DNA of 64,000 nucleotides from DASWJS01 sp036397035 (GTDB lineage Bacteria > Actinomycetota > AC-67). Under the pieces are notes generated by a model. That model was given only the letters and a program-made list of their open reading frames with translations, searched no databases and had not been told where the DNA came from. This document shows, one piece after another, positions 59,501-64,000 of the stretch. Position numbers and translations under genes: made by a program. The DNA lies in NCBI GenBank assembly GCA_036397035.1, contig DASWJS010000010.1, positions 1 through 64,000 on the forward strand. Direction: 5' to 3'. Within the stretch, counting starts at the first letter, position 1. The number at the start of each line of letters is the position of its first letter.

Positions 59501-61900
59501 CTGAACGAAGTCCCGTCTTCAGCCGAAACGTCGCAGCCCCAAAGCAGTCCTCCACCGTCCATTCGCGCGCTCATTCGGCGGCTCGTCGTCACGTCGTTCG
59601 TCTTGTTGCTCGTGCTCCAAGTCTTTTTCGCGATCGACGACTACTTCGAGGAACGCGCGGCGCTGCTGAGCGAAGCCGTCGCGTCCGCCGAGCGCGCGGT
59701 CATGGAGTTGCGGGACTCGATCGAAGAAGCCAAGACGCTCGTGGCCGGCACCGCTGCGGAGCCGAGCCTGGCCGCGGTCATCGCCACGCCCGCCGAATGC
59801 GGGCTCGCCGGAACGGGATCGGGCGTCTTTCGCACCGGCCACCTCGACCTGCTGGCGCCCGACGGAACCGACGTCTGCTCCTCCGTCGTGGAGACGGGCG
59901 CGCCGGAGGGAGCGACCTACGCGGGCGAGCCGTGGCTGCGCGAAGCCGCGCGCGCGGGTGGCGCGATCGTGTCCCAGACGTTCGTCGATCCGCTCGTCGC
60001 GGAGACCGGCATCGCCGTCGTCGCTCCGGTCGCCGGGGCGAACCGGCGCGCCGGCTTCTTCATGCAGTTCCTGTCGTGGCGCGGTGTCGCCGAGCGTCTC
60101 GGCGACGAGACGGGCCAGGTGGAGGTCCTCGGCGCCGATGGGCTCGTCCTGGACAGCGGCGGCACGGTGACCGCACGCCGCGGTCCGGCGGCGGCGGCCT
60201 CGGGCGAGTACGCCGGGCCCGACGGCGTCGCGCGCCTCTACGGCATCGCGACGCTGGACGATCCCGCGGTTGCGCTGTGGTGGGGGATCCCTGCGCGAGA
60301 AGCGATCCGGCAGGCGGGGGTGAGCGCCGCGCAACGCGGCGCGTTCCTGTCCCTCGCCCTGATCGTGCTCCTTCTGCTGGGCAGGACGGCCAACCGATCG
60401 ATCGCGCGCCCGTTGCGCGCGCTTGCTCAAGCGATCGCCGTGTCCGGAGAGGACACGACGCCGCAACGCGTCCAGGTTGACGGCCCGGCGGAGATCGCCA
60501 CCGTCTCGGACGCGTACAACGAGATGCTGGAGGCACGGCTGGCCTACGAAAGGCAGCTCCTTCACCAAGCGCTGCACGACCAGTTCACCGACCTCCCGAA
60601 CCGCGCGCTGGTCGTCGACCGGCTGAAGCGCGCGCTGGCGCAGTCGCAGCGACCGGAGTCGGTCGCGGTGCTGTTCGTCGACTTGGACGGGTTCAGGGCG
60701 CTCAACGACTCCTTGGGACACGAGGCCGGCGACCAGGTGCTACGGGACGCCGGCGATCGCATTCGCGCCGCGATCAGGCCTTCGGACACCCTCGGCCGGT
60801 TCGGCGGCGACGAGTTCGTGGTGCTGGCGGAGGGCCTCGACGGCACGTACCAGGCCGCCGCGCTCGCCGAGCGCATCCAGCACGCCCTCGTCGAGCCGTT
60901 CGAAGCCGGCAACGTGCCGGCGACCATGAGCGCAAGCATCGGCATCGCCGTGCGCAACGGGCACAGGACCGCCGAAGCGTTGCTGCGCGACGCGGACGCG
61001 GCGATGCACCGGGCAAAGCAACGCGGCCGGGCCCGCTACGAGGTCTTCGACGACGCCCTGCGCGCGCGCGTGACGGACCGGCTCCAGATCGAGAACGCGC
61101 TGCGCGAAGCATTGTCGGCCGGGCGGATCGTCACGGTCTATCAACCGAAGGTCGCCGTCGACACCCGGACGATCTCCGGCGCGGAGGCGCTCGTGCGCTG
61201 GCGGCACGAAGAGGGGCACCTGATCTCGCCCGCGCGGTTCATCCCGGTCGCCGAAGAGTCGGGTCTGATCGCCGGGGTCGGACGGGAAGTGCTCGGGCAG
61301 GCCGCGCGCGAGGTGACCGCCTGGAAGCGCGACGGGTTCCCCATCCAGGTCTCGGTCAACGTGTCGGTGAAGCAGATGCTCGGCAGCGACTTCGCGCAGC
61401 TCGCCGGCGAGGTCGTGCGCGAAAGCGGGGCGGATCCCGACGACATCATGTTCGAGATCACCGAAGGCGTCCTGCTGGAGGAGGACTCGCCGGCGGCCGA
61501 GACGCTCGGACGCCTCAAGGCGATGGGGTTCGGCCTGAGCCTGGACGACTTCGGGACCGGGTATTCCTCGCTCGCGTACCTGCACCGCTTCCCGATCGAC
61601 GAGCTAAAGATCGACCGCGCGTTCGTGAAGAACCTCGGTCGCGGGACCGGCGAGGAACCGCTCGTCACGGCGATCATCGCGATGGGCCACGCATTGAACA
61701 AGAAGGTCGTCGCCGAAGGCGTCGAGCAGTCCGCGCAATTCGAGGCCCTGCGCGCGCTCGGGTGCGATGCCGTGCAGGGCTACCTGTTCTCACGGCCGGT
61801 CGACGAAGCGAGCTTTCGCGTCCTGCTGGCCGACGGGATCGGCGAGACCCGGGACGCGCCGGAAGGCAGCGGGGAGCTGTCCGGCTCAGACGTCGGATAG
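59501..61900 (+). CDS. Membrane GGDEF-EAL c-di-GMP protein, CTG start
   Basis: About 799 residues from CTG 59501 (GGGAG upstream); the only other candidate, TTG 59603, would start inside the first transmembrane helix. In-frame stop at 59462 bounds the start. Layout: TM1, extracytoplasmic sensor, TM2 (SLALIVLLLLG), HAMP, then GGDEF at 435-439 with inhibitory RxxD at 426-429, then EAL at 562-564 with the DDFGTGYSS loop. Both catalytic motifs look intact, so it could both make and break c-di-GMP. Ends 15 bp into the convergent MscS gene. Confidence 0.9.
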   Translation: MNEVPSSAETSQPQSSPPPSIRALIRRLVVTSFVLLLVLQVFFAIDDYFEERAALLSEAVASAERAVMELRDSIEEAKTLVAGTAAEPSLAAVIATPAECGLAGTGSGVFRTGHLDLLAPDGTDVCSSVVETGAPEGATYAGEPWLREAARAGGAIVSQTFVDPLVAETGIAVVAPVAGANRRAGFFMQFLSWRGVAERLGDETGQVEVLGADGLVLDSGGTVTARRGPAAAASGEYAGPDGVARLYGIATLDDPAVALWWGIPAREAIRQAGVSAAQRGAFLSLALIVLLLLGRTANRSIARPLRALAQAIAVSGEDTTPQRVQVDGPAEIATVSDAYNEMLEARLAYERQLLHQALHDQFTDLPNRALVVDRLKRALAQSQRPESVAVLFVDLDGFRALNDSLGHEAGDQVLRDAGDRIRAAIRPSDTLGRFGGDEFVVLAEGLDGTYQAAALAERIQHALVEPFEAGNVPATMSASIGIAVRNGHRTAEALLRDADAAMHRAKQRGRARYEVFDDALRARVTDRLQIENALREALSAGRIVTVYQPKVAVDTRTISGAEALVRWRHEEGHLISPARFIPVAEESGLIAGVGREVLGQAAREVTAWKRDGFPIQVSVNVSVKQMLGSDFAQLAGEVVRESGADPDDIMFEITEGVLLEEDSPAAETLGRLKAMGFGLSLDDFGTGYSSLAYLHRFPIDELKIDRAFVKNLGRGTGEEPLVTAIIAMGHALNKKVVAEGVEQSAQFEALRALGCDAVQGYLFSRPVDEASFRVLLADGIGETRDAPEGSGELSGSDVG

Positions 61901-62995
61901 GCGCCCCGCACGGGACGCGCTCGCCCCGTCCCGCGGCGAGCCGTCTTGCAGGATGACCGTGCGGAGGGGAAACGGGATCGTGATGCCCTCGGCCTCGTAG
62001 CGCCGGTGGAGCCGCTTGATGAACTCGTGCTTGAGCAAGAACTTGTCGGTCACCTCGCTCCCGCGAAGGATGACGGTGAAGTCGATGCTGGAGTCGTTGA
62101 AGGTGTGATAGCGAATGAAGGGGTCGAAGTCCGCGACGCCCCCCGCGACCTCGCGCAGCACCTCGCGCGCGACCTCGATGGTCACCTCCTCGACCCTGCC
62201 GAGGTCGCTGTCGTACGCGACGCCGGCCTCGACCAGCACCGCGAGCTGCTGCTCGGGCCGGTAGAAGTTCGTCACGATCGCCTCGGCCATCTTGGTGTTC
62301 GGGATGATCACGAAGTTGTTGGGCAACTGGCGAAGCGTCGTGTTGCGCCAGTCGATGTCGACGACGTACCCGGCGTCGCCGGTGTCCAGCTCGACGTAGT
62401 CGCCGGGCTGGATCTTCTTGGACGCCAGCAGGTTGATCCCGGCGAACAGCGCCGCGAGCGTCGGCTGGAGGGCGAGCGCGAGGGCGAGGCCGCCGACCCC
62501 GAGCGCGGTCAGCAAGGGCGTGATCGCGACGCCGAGCGCCTGCAACAGGATCAGCAGCCCGATCACGAACACGGCGACGCGCGCGATGTTGACCAGCAAC
62601 GAGGACGAGCCGCGAACCGACCCCGTCCGCATCACGGTGAGCTTGACGAAGTCCGAGGCGAGCTTCGCCGCGACGAGCGTGCCGGAGACGATCACCGCCG
62701 CGAGCAACAGGTGCTCGATCGTGCCGGCGACGTCCTGGCGCAGGGGCAGCGTTCGCTCCGCCGCATACACGCCCGCGATCGCGAACCACACAACGATCAC
62801 GTCGTGCACGGCGCCGATGACGACGTCGTCCGCCCGCCACTTGGTGAGCGTGACGTTGCGCTTCAGCCGCTCGACGACGAGCTTGTTGACCGCCCAGCCG
62901 ACGCCCATCCCGATCACCACGTAGAGCAGCGGCGCGATGAGCTGGCCGATGTCGAACTCGACGGTCCAGATCGGTCCCCCGCGCATCGGATCCAC
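61886..62995 (-). CDS. MscS-family mechanosensitive channel
   Basis: 369 residues. Four transmembrane helices, the last being the pore-lining ALGVGGLALALALQPTLAALFAG, followed by the beta domain LASKKIQPGDYVEL, WRNTTLRQLPNNFVIIPN and a C-terminal alpha/beta cage. It releases small solutes on osmotic downshift. Longer at the C-terminus than E. coli MscS. One base separates it from the upstream membrane gene, so they likely form an operon. Confidence 0.92.
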   Translation of the reverse strand: MDPMRGGPIWTVEFDIGQLIAPLLYVVIGMGVGWAVNKLVVERLKRNVTLTKWRADDVVIGAVHDVIVVWFAIAGVYAAERTLPLRQDVAGTIEHLLLAAVIVSGTLVAAKLASDFVKLTVMRTGSVRGSSSLLVNIARVAVFVIGLLILLQALGVAITPLLTALGVGGLALALALQPTLAALFAGINLLASKKIQPGDYVELDTGDAGYVVDIDWRNTTLRQLPNNFVIIPNTKMAEAIVTNFYRPEQQLAVLVEAGVAYDSDLGRVEEVTIEVAREVLREVAGGVADFDPFIRYHTFNDSSIDFTVILRGSEVTDKFLLKHEFIKRLHRRYEAEGITIPFPLRTVILQDGSPRDGASASRAGRLSDV

Positions 62996-62996
62996 C

Positions 62997-63956
62997 CTAC
63001 CCAGATTCGCCGGGCCGTCGCACGAGGCCCCGCACGCGGCGGATCGCAGGCCCGACGCGCGAGGCTTTGGGACCCGAGCCCGACGAGGGAAAGGCCTTCT
63101 CGATCTCGCCGTTCAGCTCCGCGCCGAGCAGGACCGCGAGCGAGATCGCATACAGCCACAGCATCAGGACCACCGGCGCGGCGAAGGGCCCGAAGGCGCT
63201 TTCGGACACGGTGACGCTCACGTAGGTGCGCATCCCGAACGCGGCCGCCACCCACAGGCCCGCGGCCAGCGCCGCGCCGGGCAGATCCCGGCGCCACGGC
63301 GTCCCCCAGTTGGGCGCCGCGTGGTACAGCGTGGCGAGCATCGCGATGCCGAGCCCCGCCGCGACCGGCCAGTAGACGACGGACCACACGAACCCGGCGA
63401 CGTGTCCGATCCCCAGCTCGCGGTCAAGCCAGTCTCCCAGGTTCGGCCCGCCCACCAGGAACGGCAGATAGATCGCCGCCGCGAGGAACCCGCCGGCCAT
63501 CAGGCGCAGCGCGACGAGCCGGCGCACCGCGGGCGAGCGCCACTCCCGCACGTCGTAGGTGATGTTGAGAGCCTCGATCAGAACACGCGCCAGGCGCGAG
63601 GACGAGAACAGCGCGATGACGACGCTGAAGGACAGGATCCCGCTGTGGCCTTCCAGCACGATCCGGTCGACCGTCGGCGCGATGAAGGTCTCGCGCGCGC
63701 TGCCGGACAGGAAGCCGCCGAGCGCGTCGGCGAGACGCTCGGCGATCTGCGGGCGCACGTCCTGACCAACCAGGTCGCCCACCGCGCCGATCAGAGCCGC
63801 CAGGACGAACAGCGTCGGCGGGATCGCCAGCAACGCGAAGAACGCAAGCTCGGCGCCCAGGCCGAGGAGCCGGTCCTCACGGGCCTCGACCAGCGTGCGA
63901 ACGGTCAGGTCGCGGGCGACGCGCCAGGGACCGCGTTTCGGTGCGGGCTCGTCCAC
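62997..63956 (-). CDS. YihY/BrkB family membrane protein
   Basis: 319 residues from GTG 63956. Six hydrophobic segments with AELAFFALLAIPPTLFVLAALIG, FSSSRLARVLIEALNITYDV, HAAPNWGTPWRRDLPGA and the C-terminal VVLMLWLYAISLAVLLGAELN, all signatures of the YihY (formerly RNase BN) family. The family is membrane-bound with unknown activity. Upstream of and 1 base from MscS. Confidence 0.9.
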   Translation of the reverse strand: MDEPAPKRGPWRVARDLTVRTLVEAREDRLLGLGAELAFFALLAIPPTLFVLAALIGAVGDLVGQDVRPQIAERLADALGGFLSGSARETFIAPTVDRIVLEGHSGILSFSVVIALFSSSRLARVLIEALNITYDVREWRSPAVRRLVALRLMAGGFLAAAIYLPFLVGGPNLGDWLDRELGIGHVAGFVWSVVYWPVAAGLGIAMLATLYHAAPNWGTPWRRDLPGAALAAGLWVAAAFGMRTYVSVTVSESAFGPFAAPVVLMLWLYAISLAVLLGAELNGEIEKAFPSSGSGPKASRVGPAIRRVRGLVRRPGESG

Positions 63957-64000
63957 TCGCCCACGCTACCGCGAGGCGGTCAGAGCCCGGTCAGCAGCGA

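Noticed and set aside
63980..64000. C-terminal end of another minus-strand gene
   Set aside because: Six codons ending in TGA are compatible with a gene entering from beyond the window, but too short to identify.
1..64000. CRISPR array or rRNA genes
   Set aside because: No regularly spaced palindromic repeats beyond the 23-bp triplet at 56.9 kb, whose 6-base spacers are too short for CRISPR; no rRNA motifs seen.

Overview
This 64 kb window is high-GC, densely coded chromosomal DNA from an actinobacterium, probably an uncultured, deep-branching lineage. The clade evidence is a WhiB-type iron-sulfur regulator (23.6 kb) and a gene neighbourhood resembling the Mycobacterium tuberculosis Rv3677c-Rv3683 region: MBL hydrolase, Rid protein plus a 55-residue partner, WhiB, paired ArsA/Get3-like ATPases, a PASTA penicillin-binding protein and a YkuE-like phosphoesterase. 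Many starts are GTG, most cotranscribed genes overlap by 4 nt (ATGA or GTGA), and some promoters sit so close to the start that leaderless transcripts are likely.

Layout. 0-2.5 kb: one-carbon gene (homocysteine methyltransferase/MTHFR fusion, cut by the window edge) and a luciferase-like oxidoreductase. 2.5-5 kb: peptidyl-prolyl isomerase, GreA and a lone GroES. 3.8-9.6 kb: three secreted Ig-like surface proteins sharing a C-terminal module. 9.7-16.3 kb: lipoprotein, two universal stress proteins, a very large cyclase-ATPase-TPR regulator and an MBL/Nudix pair. 16.4-17.8 kb: tandem secreted paralogues with a decayed third leader. 17.9-22.9 kb: acyl-CoA dehydrogenase, LURP-one-like protein, and selA-selB for selenocysteine insertion. 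22.9-32.2 kb: the conserved actinobacterial cell-envelope/redox cluster, ending in a YqeY protein, a phosphoesterase and a glycosyltransferase.

At 32.6 kb a tRNA-Pro(CGG) gene is the left end of a small integrated element. An 18-bp piece of the tRNA 3' end recurs at 36.88 kb, bracketing about 4.26 kb that carries a HTH-DUF433 antitoxin-like gene, a frameshifted PIN-like toxin, a tyrosine integrase frameshifted exactly at its catalytic tyrosine, a NYN-domain nuclease and a two-gene DUF pair. Immediately beyond lies a second accessory patch: an IS481-like transposase scrap, a Doc/RHH toxin-antitoxin pair and the remnant of an F420-dependent nitroreductase.

38-64 kb returns to ordinary chromosome: VOC protein, CrcB fluoride channel with DUF190, NAD salvage (nicotinamidase and nicotinate phosphoribosyltransferase, convergent), GNAT protein, penicillin acylase family protein, secreted esterase, amidohydrolase, a 1166-residue secreted subtilase with a peptidoglycan-binding end, an ABC-2 exporter, a DUF4143 ATPase preceded by three 23-bp tandem repeats, a secreted alpha-galactosidase-like glycosidase, a GGDEF-EAL membrane protein, MscS channel and YihY/BrkB protein. 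The glycosidase and GGDEF-EAL genes both appear to start with CTG. No CRISPR array, rRNA or prophage structural genes were seen.
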